A stretch of DNA of 64,000 bases from Glutamicibacter sp002979865. Lineage in GTDB: Bacteria; Actinomycetota; Actinomycetes; Actinomycetales; Micrococcaceae. The notes below the pieces were generated by a model. It did not search any database, had not been told where the DNA came from, and was given only the letters and a program-made list of their open reading frames with translations. The stretch is taken from the NCBI RefSeq assembly GCF_050030965.1, contig NZ_CP188297.1, positions 992,001 to 1,056,000 of the forward strand. The letters are read 5' to 3'. Positions 1 to 15,282 of the stretch are shown here, in pieces. How positions within the stretch are numbered: position 1 is the first letter of the stretch; the number at the start of each line of letters is the position of its first letter. A program made the translations under genes and the position numbers.

Positions 1-934
1 CACCTAAATGCATTTCGGGGAGAACCAGCTATCACGAAGTTTGATTGGCCTTTCACCCCTACCCACAGCTCATCCCCTCCATTTTCAACTGAAGTGGGTT
101 CGGTCCTCCACACGCTCTTACACGCGCTTCAACCTGGCCATGGGTAGATCACTTCGCTTCGGGTCTAGATCACGCCACTCAAACGCCCTATTCAGACTCG
201 CTTTCGCTACGGCTTCCCCACACGGGTTAACCTCGCGACGTAACACTAACTCGCAGGCTCATTCTTCAAAAGGCACGCCATCACCAGGGAACAAGTCCCC
301 AGCTCTAACGGATTGTAAGCGCACGGTTTCAGGTACTATTTCACTCCCCTCCCGGGGTACTTTTCACCATTCCCTCACGGTACTGATTCACTATCGGTCA
401 TCAAGTAGTATTCAGGCTTACCAGGTGGTCCTGGCAGATTCACACAAGGTTTCACGGGCCCCGTGCTACTCGGGTATCAACACTAGAACGGCAGACACGC
501 ATTACACCTACGGGACTATCACCCTCTATGGTCCGGCATTCCAACCGATTCACCTATACGCCTGCACCTCATCCCACCAGCAAGATAGCGCTGGTACATG
601 CCGACCCCACAACCCCGGTGATGCAACGCCTATCCGCTATCACACACCAACCGGTTTAGCCCCATCCGCGTTCGCTCGCCACTACTAACGGAATCACTGT
701 TGTTTTCTCTTCCTGCGGGTACTGAGATGTTTCACTTCCCCGCGTTCCCTCCACACAGCCTATACATTCAGCTGCAGGTCACACCACATAACATGGTGCG
801 GGGTTCCCCCATTCGGAAATCCTGGTCTCAACGTCCGGTTATCGACTCCACCAGGCTTATCGCAGATTCCCACGTCCTTCATCGGCTCTTGATGCCAAGG
901 CATCCACCGTGCGCCCTTAAAAACTTCAACACAA
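1..934 (-). rRNA. rrl: 23S rRNA, 5' part only (cut by window edge)
   Basis: The minus strand reads the canonical 5' region of 23S rRNA (GCACGGTGGATGCCTTGGCA near 890-910). The sequence is the same as the 5' third of the complete copy at 9475-12603. The rest of the gene and the 5S gene lie beyond position 1. The 5' end is placed by comparison with known 23S starts and may be off by several bases. Confidence 0.95.
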
Positions 935-3052
<2,118 letters not shown>

Positions 3053-3300
3053 AAAAATAAAAAGCCACCGGCAACCCCTTGGAAAATAAGGGCGAAGCCA
3101 ATGAAGTCCTGGCGAATAATAAAACACTCAAGAACACTGCACGGGGGTGCAATGCCTCAAGCAAATGTTATGTATTCACCAAATAAAAAATATTCGGTAT
3201 CAACAAACTTGGCACACTATTGAGTTCTCAAACAACAAACACTCTCGACACCACAACCACCAAACCTTCGATGACTGCTTCGCTCCGGAGCAACTTTTCC

Positions 3301-3328
3301 AACTTACCAGAGTTCCTGATCCGATCAA
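3301..3328 (-). promoter_or_regulatory. proximal rRNA promoter, copy 1
   Basis: On the minus strand: -35 TTGATC (3323-3328), 16-bp spacer, -10 TAAGTT (3301-3306). The same geometry recurs upstream of the second operon (TTGACA, 16 bp, TAAGCT) although the surrounding DNA differs. That conservation is the main support. Confidence 0.7.
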
Positions 3329-3419
3329 AATCGGCGGAAAACCTTCAGTGAAAAGTGATTGGCTGCCGGGTAAACAAACGGTAGATTCCGTGTTGTTTCC
3401 GTTCCGGCAACAGATAAAA

Positions 3420-3448
3420 ACTATACACAGGTTTTCAGGGCTCCGCAA
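3420..3448 (-). promoter_or_regulatory. distal rRNA promoter, copy 1
   Basis: On the minus strand: -35 TTGCGG (3443-3448), 17-bp spacer, -10 TATAGT (3420-3425), followed by TTTTATCT. The second operon has a matching TTGCGT/TAGAGT promoter with similar flanks, so each operon appears to have tandem promoters. Confidence 0.65.
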
Positions 3449-3572
3449 ATCGGCAGGGCACTTTTGACAGTGATCGTGGTTACACTGTGGCGGCATAATC
3501 CGCGGGCGTACTCTGACGCCCTGACAGTTGAACAAATCTGCAGCGGAATCGCGACTGCTTTGCTCCTGCGGT

Positions 3573-4088
3573 TTACAGGATCTCTGTACGTTTATGGAGC
3601 GTATTCAGGAAGACAAACTTCTTCATTGCCCACCATCGGAAGATCATCCCAAGTAACGTCCCGATAATTGGTCCGGCGATAAAGTCGGCGATCTCCTGGA
3701 CGATAAAAGAAACGTGTGGTTCCGTGATTCCAAAGATCCAACGGGATACATAAACCGGCGCCGCAGTAATTCCAATAGCTACCGTAGACATGCCGACGAA
3801 TTTGATGAACTGAATACGTTTGAGGCCGTGGGCGACATCCCCAAAGGTAAACCGTCTCGAGAGGTAGTAGGAAACTACCGTGGCCGCTGCATTAGCGATA
3901 AGAAAAGCTGAAGTTGGATGCGCCCCCAGAATCGTGAACTTCAATCCGTAATTCACTGCCAAGGTCAGGAGGAAGCAGAATCCTCCTATGCCCAGGAAGT
4001 ACAGAGCTCTCTTTCGTTCCCGATACTGTTTTGGGCGCGATGGATCCCGTGCGCCTTCATCGCTAAATGCTTTGGCTCTGCCACTCAT
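3573..4088 (-). CDS. GtrA-like small membrane protein
   Basis: A 171-residue protein with a charged N-terminus and four predicted membrane segments, roughly at residues 29-50, 60-80, 92-115 and 126-150. The order and the motif SYYLSRRFTF after the second segment fit the GtrA family. These proteins sit in the cytoplasmic membrane and are thought to help move polyprenyl-linked sugars for cell-surface glycans. No glycosyltransferase gene lies next to it, so its substrate is unknown. It lies alone between the first rRNA operon and the tRNA cluster, ending about 120 bp upstream of the distal rRNA promoter. The start has only a weak ribosome binding site. Confidence 0.8.
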   Translation of the reverse strand: MSGRAKAFSDEGARDPSRPKQYRERKRALYFLGIGGFCFLLTLAVNYGLKFTILGAHPTSAFLIANAAATVVSYYLSRRFTFGDVAHGLKRIQFIKFVGMSTVAIGITAAPVYVSRWIFGITEPHVSFIVQEIADFIAGPIIGTLLGMIFRWWAMKKFVFLNTLHKRTEIL

Positions 4089-4284
4089 GGATCAAGCATA
4101 GACATCCCAGGATCGGCGAATAGAAAATTGAAACTTAATCAGGTCGGTTCTTAGTTATCCATATGGGTCACCTTGCACAGCATGCTCAGATTGAAGCTCA
4201 TGAGCTTCCAGCGATGTATGAGTCGGACATTTTCGTGGCAGCGTCCAATGGCCAGGATGGGGGCAATGAGTTGTTATGCCCTGC

Positions 4285-4494
4285 GGCTCAACGGGCTCAA
4301 CGGGCTCAACGGGCTCAACGGGCTCAACGGGCTCAACGGGCTCAACGGGCTCAACGGGCTCAACGGGCTCAACGGGCTCAACGGGCTCAACGGGCTCAAC
4401 GGGCTCAACGGGCTCAACGGGCTCAACGGGCTCAACGGGCTCAACGGGCTCAACGGGCTCAACGGGCTCAACGGGCTCAACGGGCTCAACGGGC
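4285..4494. repeat. minisatellite, 9-bp unit, about 23 copies
   Basis: The unit GGCTCAACG is repeated head to tail without interruption for about 210 bp. I see no unit that departs from the consensus. Because the unit is three codons long, every reading frame through it stays open (Leu-Asn-Gly, Ala-Gln-Arg, Gly-Ser-Thr; Ser-Pro-Leu on the other strand), which creates several false ORFs. It lies about 200 bp upstream of the GtrA-like gene and 165 bp from tRNA-Glu. Confidence 0.97.
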
Positions 4495-4618
4495 AGTTTC
4501 CCCTCACCCGCGCTAGACCTGCAACTCTGCGCCGTTACATTACTGACGGATTACCCTGCTTAAGGAGGTATCAGCGGAAGCCGCTGTCGGTTCCGTAGAA
4601 TCCTCGGTTTTTGGGCAT

Positions 4619-4652
4619 AAAAAAATCGCGAAACATAAGTTTCGCGATTTTT
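4619..4652 (-). terminator. rho-independent terminator after the tRNA cluster
   Basis: A hairpin with AAATCGCGAAAC pairing with GTTTCGCGATTT and T-runs on both sides. It can act in both directions. It lies 8 bp downstream of tRNA-Glu on the minus strand. Confidence 0.85.
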
Positions 4653-4659
4653 GCTTTGG

Positions 4660-4732
4660 TGACCCCAACGGGATTCGAACCCGTGTTGCCGCCGTGAGAG
4701 GGCGGAGTACTAGGCCGCTATACGATGGGGCC
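4660..4732 (-). tRNA. tRNA-Glu (anticodon CTC)
   Basis: A 73-nt cloverleaf on the minus strand. The acceptor GGCCCCA pairs with TGGGGTC (one G-U). The anticodon arm is CCGCC-CTCTCAC-GGCGG, giving anticodon CTC, which reads GAG. The T-arm carries GGTTCGAATCC. CCA is not encoded. It is the last member of a Pro-Gln-Glu array. Confidence 0.96.
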
Positions 4733-4780
4733 GTATGCTGAAGATTAATCTTCAGCTCACCAAATCTCTTTGGTGAAGCG

Positions 4781-4852
4781 CTGGGATACCAGGACTCGAA
4801 CCTAGAATGACGGAACCAGAAACCGTTGTGTTGCCAATTACACCATATCCCA
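4781..4852 (-). tRNA. tRNA-Gln (anticodon CTG)
   Basis: A 72-nt tRNA on the minus strand with acceptor TGGGATA/TATCCCA, discriminator G and anticodon loop TTCTGGT, giving CTG (reads CAG). The T-loop is GGTTCGAGTCC. The U at position 1 of the acceptor is typical of bacterial tRNA-Gln. Confidence 0.95.
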
Positions 4853-5103
4853 ATGTGACTTGGTATTCATTTGCTTCAGCAGCCGAAGCTGATCTGCGCT
4901 GAACGCCTTAGCACGAGATATAACTATACCTAAAAAATTCACGGATCGCACATCCTGGGGCAATATCCTCGAGTGATCTGCAGCTCGTTTATTGAAATGC
5001 CTGTAACAGACCTGAGCTTCGCTACACGTCAGCCGATAAATTGCCGCCGAAGGAGGCAGGTCCACTTGACCTGTCACTGCGTGCTGAGACGACTGCTTAA
5101 TGC

Positions 5104-5128
5104 AAAAGAGGGAACCGAAGTTCCCCCT
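5104..5128 (-). terminator. terminator after tRNA-Pro
   Basis: On the minus strand GGGGGAAC-TTCG-GTTCCCTC is followed by TTTT: a stable UUCG tetraloop hairpin 10 bp downstream of tRNA-Pro. It suggests that tRNA-Pro is transcribed separately from tRNA-Gln and tRNA-Glu. Confidence 0.8.
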
Positions 5129-5138
5129 TAGCTGTGTG

Positions 5139-5212
5139 TCGGGATAACAGGATTCGAACCTGCGACCTCGTCGTCCCGAACGACGCGCGCTACCAAGCTG
5201 CGCTATATCCCG
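5139..5212 (-). tRNA. tRNA-Pro (anticodon CGG)
   Basis: A 74-nt tRNA on the minus strand with acceptor CGGGATA/TATCCCG, discriminator A and anticodon arm CGTCG-TTCGGGA-CGACG, giving CGG (reads CCG). The T-arm is GGTTCGAATCC. The C at position 1 is typical of tRNA-Pro. Confidence 0.96.
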
Positions 5213-5321
5213 TGGTTACAACCATTTCACTATACACCCTGCAGAATTCTCATCAATGCCCGGCATAGCTACTCTTTTCTTTGCCGCCAAGTCCTTAGCC
5301 GGGCCTCGCAGCTTAAGACCA

Positions 5322-6698
5322 TTAGATAGCTTTCCCAGGATTCAAGATATTCAACGGGTCCAAAAGGTTCTTGATCTGCTGTTGGAGTTCGATCACTTCT
5401 GTTGCTTGTTCCCATTGCAACCAATCTTTTTTGATCAGCCCGACACCGTGTTCGCCAGTAATTGTGCCGCCCAGTTCCAGTGCAATACGTACGGAGCTTT
5501 CAACTGCACGGTCAAGCCTCGCTAGTGGCTCGTTGCCGTCTTCCGGTTCTACAGAAAACGTCGGATGCAGATTGCCATCCCCTACATGCGAAATCATCCG
5601 CATGTTTACGTTTTCGTCCCGCGCAGCCCGTTGAACGCGGTGCACGTATTCAAGCATCTTGCTTTTCGGAATCGCGACATCCTCTCCAGTCCGGTAAGCA
5701 TCGTCTTTAGTATCACCCCGGCTGGTTCGGCGCATTTCGATCAGTTGCGTAGCACTCGGATCTGCCGAATTGCTTAGCTGGGCATTGCGGTCTGCGAAAA
5801 CACTGCGGAGAGCGGTTTCTTCACGCTCGGCGCCATAGCCATCCAGTCGAGCCAAGAGCATGGCACCGCCGTGACCTGCGTAATTCGTCGAGTACTGTTC
5901 ATCAAGAATGAGCAGAGTCGAATGATCAATGAGTTCCAAAATGGCAGGCTGAATTCTGGCTTTGGCAATCAGTTGAACGCCCTCGACTGCTTCTTCCAGG
6001 CTGGGGAACAATAGAGCTATGTCTCGCTCGTCTACCGGGAGATAGCGCAATCGGAGAACTGCGCGAACGACAACGCCCAGCGTGCCCTCTGACCCTGTGA
6101 AAAGTGCGGCGAGATCATACCCTGCTACACCCTTAAACGTATTCTTGCCAACGCGGATTAGTCGGCCGTCTGCCAATACTACGTCTAGGGAGAGCACTGC
6201 TTCTCGGGTTACGCCATACTTCGCGCACCGCAGGCCTCCCGCGTTGGTTGCGATGTTGCCGCCAATTGTAGACATCTTGTAGCTAGCAGGATCCGGGGCG
6301 TACATGAGGCCGAATTCGGAAACGGCTTCGTTCAGCTGATGATTGATGACGCCAGGTTCAACCACAGCGACCTCATCTTCCGGGCGGATCTCTAGGATTC
6401 TATTCATCTTGCTCAAGTTCAAGACGACGGCATCACCTAGTACGTGTACACCACCAGAAACACCTGTGCCGGCACCGCGGCTAATGACCGGTACCTTGTA
6501 TTCGCTAGCCAAGCGTAGAACGTGTTGTACATCCGCTACGGAACTGGCGAAAACCACGGCCAGCGGTTCAATGGGATCCCCCGACAACTGACCGAAGTCT
6601 CTAGAGTTTTCTCGAAGCAGCGGGCCCGCTGTTTCAATGGCATTCTCTGGCAATGCCGCGCTGAGGGCATCTAGAAATCCGGCATGGGAAGCGGCCAT
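5322..6698 (-). CDS. FAD-linked oxidase, GlcD / D-lactate dehydrogenase type
   Basis: A flavoprotein of 458 residues of the VAO/PCMH superfamily. The N-terminal half is the FAD-binding domain, with SRGAGTGVSGGV near residue 73 and TIGGNIATNAGG near 140. The C-terminal FAD-oxidase domain ends with TGEHGVGLIKKDWL, the family signature. Members oxidise 2-hydroxy acids such as glycolate or D-lactate at the membrane and pass electrons on. The substrate cannot be read from sequence. I place the start at ATG 6698 because GGAG lies about seven bases upstream; an upstream GTG at 6710 overlaps that site. No glcE or glcF partner is adjacent, so it may work alone. Confidence 0.9.
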   Translation of the reverse strand: MAASHAGFLDALSAALPENAIETAGPLLRENSRDFGQLSGDPIEPLAVVFASSVADVQHVLRLASEYKVPVISRGAGTGVSGGVHVLGDAVVLNLSKMNRILEIRPEDEVAVVEPGVINHQLNEAVSEFGLMYAPDPASYKMSTIGGNIATNAGGLRCAKYGVTREAVLSLDVVLADGRLIRVGKNTFKGVAGYDLAALFTGSEGTLGVVVRAVLRLRYLPVDERDIALLFPSLEEAVEGVQLIAKARIQPAILELIDHSTLLILDEQYSTNYAGHGGAMLLARLDGYGAEREETALRSVFADRNAQLSNSADPSATQLIEMRRTSRGDTKDDAYRTGEDVAIPKSKMLEYVHRVQRAARDENVNMRMISHVGDGNLHPTFSVEPEDGNEPLARLDRAVESSVRIALELGGTITGEHGVGLIKKDWLQWEQATEVIELQQQIKNLLDPLNILNPGKAI

Positions 6699-6874
6699 CT
6701 TTATCTCCACGGATCGTTGCGTGCAAGTATTTACCTGAGACTACGGCTTTTGAGGGTCTTTGCCGAACTTGATGACTTGGCAATTTACTAGTAGCTCGGT
6801 TCAAAACTGCGTTTGCACCCTCATGGCCAGCCAGTCCGGGGCCGGCATACGTCATTGCCCTATTATTTATCGGG

Positions 6875-8299
6875 CTAAGACCGTTCAGCTGCTGCATTTT
6901 CTTTCGATTGCGCTGCTTGGATTTCTGCTGGAAGAGCTTTTCCTCTGACGAATAGTCGATAACAGACGCCCAGGATTGCCACCCAGATTAGACCGGTAAT
7001 GAGTGCACTACGCGTATCCGGAATAATGCCGATTAAGATGATCACGAAGATCATGAAGGCCAGCGCCAAGTAGCTACCCACTGGCCAAAGCGGAACTGGG
7101 AATGCAGATGGTTCAAGATTATCTCTGTCTATCCGGTGCTTCATCCGAATATGAGAGATCAGGATCATCGACCAAACAACGACGGTGGCGAAAGTAGCCA
7201 ATGCAGCAATGAGGAAGAAGATCTCATCTTCGAACCAGATGTTCAGCACTACACCAATAAGCAATGCGCCGATCATCGATAGTGAAGTCACCCATGGGAC
7301 CCCGTTAGCCGTGGTCTTCGTGAATACCTGTGGCGCCTGGCCTTGTTTGGCCATACCGTGAATCATGCGTCCCGCGCCGAAGATGTCTGCGTTGATTGCT
7401 GAGAGTGCCGCAGTGATGACGATGAAGTTCAGGACATTTGCTGCTGACGAGAAGCCGATGCTGGAGAAGATCGAAACGAATGGACTTTCACTACCATCAA
7501 TCGTGTTCCACGGCTGAATGCACATGATGACACCGAGCGTGAGTACGTAGAACAGCAAGATGCGCACTGGCACAGAGTTAATTGCCTGCGGAATGACTTT
7601 ACGCGGGTTTTGCGCTTCACCAGCGGTAATGCCGATCACTTCGGTGCCGCCGAAGGCAAACATGACAATGGTCAGGGAAGCGAGAATGCCCCAGACACCA
7701 TGCGGCATGAAGCCGTCGCCAGCAAAGAGATTGGATAGACCTGCAGCTCCTTCGCTTTGGTTGCCCAACCCGAAGACGATTACGAGAACGCCACCAGCGA
7801 TCATTGCCATGATAGCGACGACCTTGATCAAGGAGAACCAAAATTCCAGTTCGCCGAAGACTTTGACCGAGAGCAGGTTCACGGCGGCAATTAAGAAAAC
7901 AACTGCCAGGATCCAGATCCATCGTTCGACGTTGGGAAACCAGAAACCCATATATACGCCAAAAGCCGTCACGTCAGCCAGGGCCACCACAAACATTTCA
8001 AACGTGTAGGTCCACCCGGTTGCAAAGCCAGCAAAGCGTCCAACGAATTCAGTGGCATAGCTTCCGAATGAGCCGGAGGTCGGATTGCGGACTGCCATTT
8101 CTCCCAACGCACGCATCACCATGAACACCACTGCCCCACCGAGTATGTATGCCAACAGCACCGCTGGCCCAGCCATTTGAATGGCGCTTGCGGAACCATA
8201 GAACAAGCCTGTGCCAATAGCAGACCCTAGAGCGATAAACCTGATGTGCCGTGTGCTTAAACCACGTTTCAAGTTTTGACTTGTCTGGCTAGTACGCAT
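6875..8299 (-). CDS. amino-acid permease, APC superfamily (AAT family)
   Basis: A 474-residue integral membrane protein with about 12 hydrophobic segments. The N-terminus has RHIRFIALGSAIGTGLFYGS, the first-helix signature of the amino-acid transporter family (ProY, AroP, LysP, HutT). The motif GEAQNPRKVIPQAI lies after helix 6. These are proton symporters that import amino acids; the substrate (proline or histidine, for example) cannot be settled here. A strong GGAGGAG lies seven bases before the ATG. It runs in the same direction as the FAD oxidase but is 176 bp away, so co-transcription is possible, not shown. Confidence 0.9.
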   Translation of the reverse strand: MRTSQTSQNLKRGLSTRHIRFIALGSAIGTGLFYGSASAIQMAGPAVLLAYILGGAVVFMVMRALGEMAVRNPTSGSFGSYATEFVGRFAGFATGWTYTFEMFVVALADVTAFGVYMGFWFPNVERWIWILAVVFLIAAVNLLSVKVFGELEFWFSLIKVVAIMAMIAGGVLVIVFGLGNQSEGAAGLSNLFAGDGFMPHGVWGILASLTIVMFAFGGTEVIGITAGEAQNPRKVIPQAINSVPVRILLFYVLTLGVIMCIQPWNTIDGSESPFVSIFSSIGFSSAANVLNFIVITAALSAINADIFGAGRMIHGMAKQGQAPQVFTKTTANGVPWVTSLSMIGALLIGVVLNIWFEDEIFFLIAALATFATVVVWSMILISHIRMKHRIDRDNLEPSAFPVPLWPVGSYLALAFMIFVIILIGIIPDTRSALITGLIWVAILGVCYRLFVRGKALPAEIQAAQSKENAAAERS

Positions 8300-9147
8300 G
8301 CTGCTCCTCCGATATTCCTAACTGCATCAGAGGTTTGCCGCTCACTTTTCATGGTGTGCTTCAACCCCGACATCCATGTAATCGCAGTCACACGCATCTT
8401 GGAGCGGGGAAAAAGACAAGATAGTCCGGTACCTCAGACTCTTGGTGAAAAGAAGCTGAGATACCGGACGGCAATTCTTCCAACGGGTATCTCGGGACAG
8501 CGTGATGGGCATTCTGGAATTTCGACCACTCGCGAGCTGTCGATAGAAGTACACATCCCGGCATGAAAGCATCTACTGTCCGTAAGCGTCCGCGTCTTCA
8601 GAAACATGACACCGGTGCCTTCAGGCGGTGGATGACAGTATCTATTGCTTTCAAGGCTTTCCAAGACGAGGTCCACAATGACGTTCATTGGCCTGACCCG
8701 GTGAATTCTCGCAGTCTTGGTTCCCTTGGTCGGTCGAATCCCCTTACGCCGAGACCTATGGTTGCCAGTTGCTCTCACCATTGCACGCCGGCAGGTGAAT
8801 GTGGTGCAACTGCGGGAATCGTCTTCCGAAACGGAGCTGTCGCCTTGGTGCCTGAAACTCAAATTACGCAGTCGACCAGCTGGCATTTTTAGTCGATACC
8901 CGTCAGGGAACAAATATGGCTCAGCAAGGCTGGCTGGGCCGACAACCTGATCTTCAATTTGGATAAGAACTCCAGTGAATAATTCTCGGGTAACCTGGCC
9001 CTCGTCATCCGGTGCAAGCAACTGAGCTCGCCGGCAACCTTGGCCAACACAAATACCCTGGACGCACTGCTCGTTAAAGCAGGAGGGGAGGAGGAACCAG
9101 GCAGCACCAGCTGCCCAATTCCCCCTCCCCTTCCCGTTAAACAGGTG
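8300..9147. other. 0.85-kb region without a convincing gene
   Basis: Both strands carry long open frames (for example 8434-9180 minus, 8563-8892 plus), but their residue make-up is odd (rich in Arg, Ser, Cys, His) and no family is recognisable. It may be a decayed gene or spacer. An inverted repeat at 8424-8470 (GTCCGGTA-CTCAG arms) could be an old terminator. The right end holds hairpins behind the 5S gene. Confidence 0.5.
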
Positions 9148-9180
9148 AGGCCCCGGCACCAAACGGTACCAGGGCCTCAA
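9148..9180 (-). terminator. hairpin downstream of the second rRNA operon
   Basis: GAGGCCCTGGTACC pairs with the GGCACC-GGGGCCTC arm on the minus strand, about 21 bp beyond the 5S gene. There is no long U-tail. A second hairpin of G-rich and C-rich arms follows at about 9075-9135. Together they probably end rRNA transcription. Confidence 0.55.
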
Positions 9181-9200
9181 ACCATCTACTCAAGTTAAGT

Positions 9201-9317
9201 CCGGCGGTGACCTACTCTCCCACACCCTCACGAGTGCAGTACCATCGGCGCAGTGGGCCTTAGCTTCCGGGTTCGGTATGGGACCGGGCGTTTCCCCCAC
9301 GCTATGACCGCCGTAAC
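9201..9317 (-). rRNA. rrf: 5S ribosomal RNA
   Basis: The minus strand starts with TTACGGCGGTCATAGCG and ends with GGTCACCGCCGG; the two ends pair as the 5S helix I. Internal motifs such as CGAACCCGGAAGCTAAG are visible. Length is about 117 nt. It follows 23S by about 157 bp in the usual order. Confidence 0.95.
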
Positions 9318-9474
9318 AATCACGAAGCACACAAACCCTGCGGTTTGGTGTTGCCTTCGGTGTCATGCAAAAGCCATGTATTTTTTCGGTTTGAGGTTGT
9401 TGTCTCGTAACCGCATAGTGAACGCGAACAGCATTGAAATCATCAGTTCAAATATTGTTTTATTGTGTGTTGAA
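9318..9474 (-). other. 23S-5S spacer with 23S processing-stem arm
   Basis: The plus strand at about 9388-9432 carries GTAACCGCATAGTGAACGCG, nearly the same sequence that the 16S-23S spacer carries on the minus strand. In the transcript the two arms are complementary (CGCGTTCACTAT exact over 12 nt plus flanks), as expected for the RNase III stem that loops out 23S. Confidence 0.75.
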
Positions 9475-14721
<5,247 letters not shown>

Positions 14722-14968
14722 AAAAATAAAAAGCCACCGGCAACCCCTTGGAAAATAAGGGCGAAGCCAATGAAGTCCTGGCGAATAATAAAACACTCAA
14801 GAACACTGCACGGGGGTGCAATGCCTCAAGCAAATGTTATGTATTCACCAAATAAAAATATTCGGTATCAACAAACTTGGCACACTATTGAGTTCTCAAA
14901 CAACAAACACTCTCGACACCACAACCACCAAACCATCGATGACTGCTTCGCTCCGGAGCAACTTTACA

Positions 14969-14996
14969 AGCTTACCACCAAGTTGACTGTTGTCAA
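14969..14996 (-). promoter_or_regulatory. proximal rRNA promoter, copy 2
   Basis: On the minus strand: -35 TTGACA (14991-14996, consensus), 16-bp spacer, -10 TAAGCT (14969-14974). The position relative to the leader matches that of copy 1. Confidence 0.75.
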
Positions 14997-15074
14997 CTCG
15001 ACGTTTCAGTCTTGTTCACCCCGCCGTTTCCGTTTCGCCCTTTCAGGCTGTCCGGATCAGCGGCGCGAGATAAA

Positions 15075-15102
15075 ACTCTACACGGGTTCAGCCACGACGC
15101 AA
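15075..15102 (-). promoter_or_regulatory. distal rRNA promoter, copy 2
   Basis: On the minus strand: -35 TTGCGT (15097-15102), spacer 16 bp (17 bp if TTTGCG is the -35), -10 TAGAGT (15075-15080). It resembles the distal promoter of copy 1. Confidence 0.6.
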
Positions 15103-15231
15103 AATCGGCCAGTTTCCATGCTTTCCTGCGCAGAATCCCCGGAATCATGCGGATTCCCTGCGGTCCAAGGTGAATATCGGCTAAAAACAACGGAAAATTG
15201 TTGTTATGAAGCAGGTCACCCCAATGAAAAG

Positions 15232-15272
15232 GGGCCATAACTTGCCTTGGCAAAGTTATGGCCCCTTCACGG
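15232..15272 (-). terminator. terminator of the rlmB gene
   Basis: GGGGCCATAACTTTG pairs with CAAGTTATGGCCCC, with a TT-containing loop, just downstream of rlmB. It separates rlmB transcription from the rRNA promoters. Confidence 0.8.
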
Positions 15273-15282
15273 TGCTTGGAGA

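Larger units (their letters stand above)
3053..3572 (-). other. rRNA leader and promoter region, copy 1
   Basis: No gene is seen. The transcribed leader contains TTTGAGAACTCAATAGTGTG (3209-3228 on the minus strand), a motif I know from actinobacterial rRNA leaders and associate with antitermination or processing. Upstream are two promoters, listed separately. A short ORF at 3200-3535 on the minus strand spans both promoters and is not credible. Confidence 0.75.
4089..4659. other. intergenic region around the minisatellite
   Basis: Apart from the 9-bp repeat and the terminator near 4619-4652, I see no credible gene. The ORFs at 4163-4516, 4173-4598 and 4276-4563 are open mainly because of the repeat. 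Confidence 0.7.
14722..15231 (-). other. rRNA leader and promoter region, copy 2
   Basis: No gene is seen. The leader repeats that of copy 1 up to 14965. Further upstream the two operons differ except for the promoter elements and the stretch around the distal -10. Confidence 0.75.

Noticed and set aside
4163..4598. Apparent repeat proteins (Gln-Arg-Ala, Gly-Leu-Asn, Gly-Ser-Thr, Ser-Pro-Leu)
   Set aside because: The 9-bp repeat leaves all six frames open. None of them has a good start, a signal peptide or a second domain.
4838..5077. 79-residue minus frame
   Set aside because: It ends inside tRNA-Gln and has no recognisable content.
8434..9180. 248-residue minus frame
   Set aside because: No family, poor residue make-up, and the start lies within the rRNA terminator hairpin. 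Kept only as a possible remnant.
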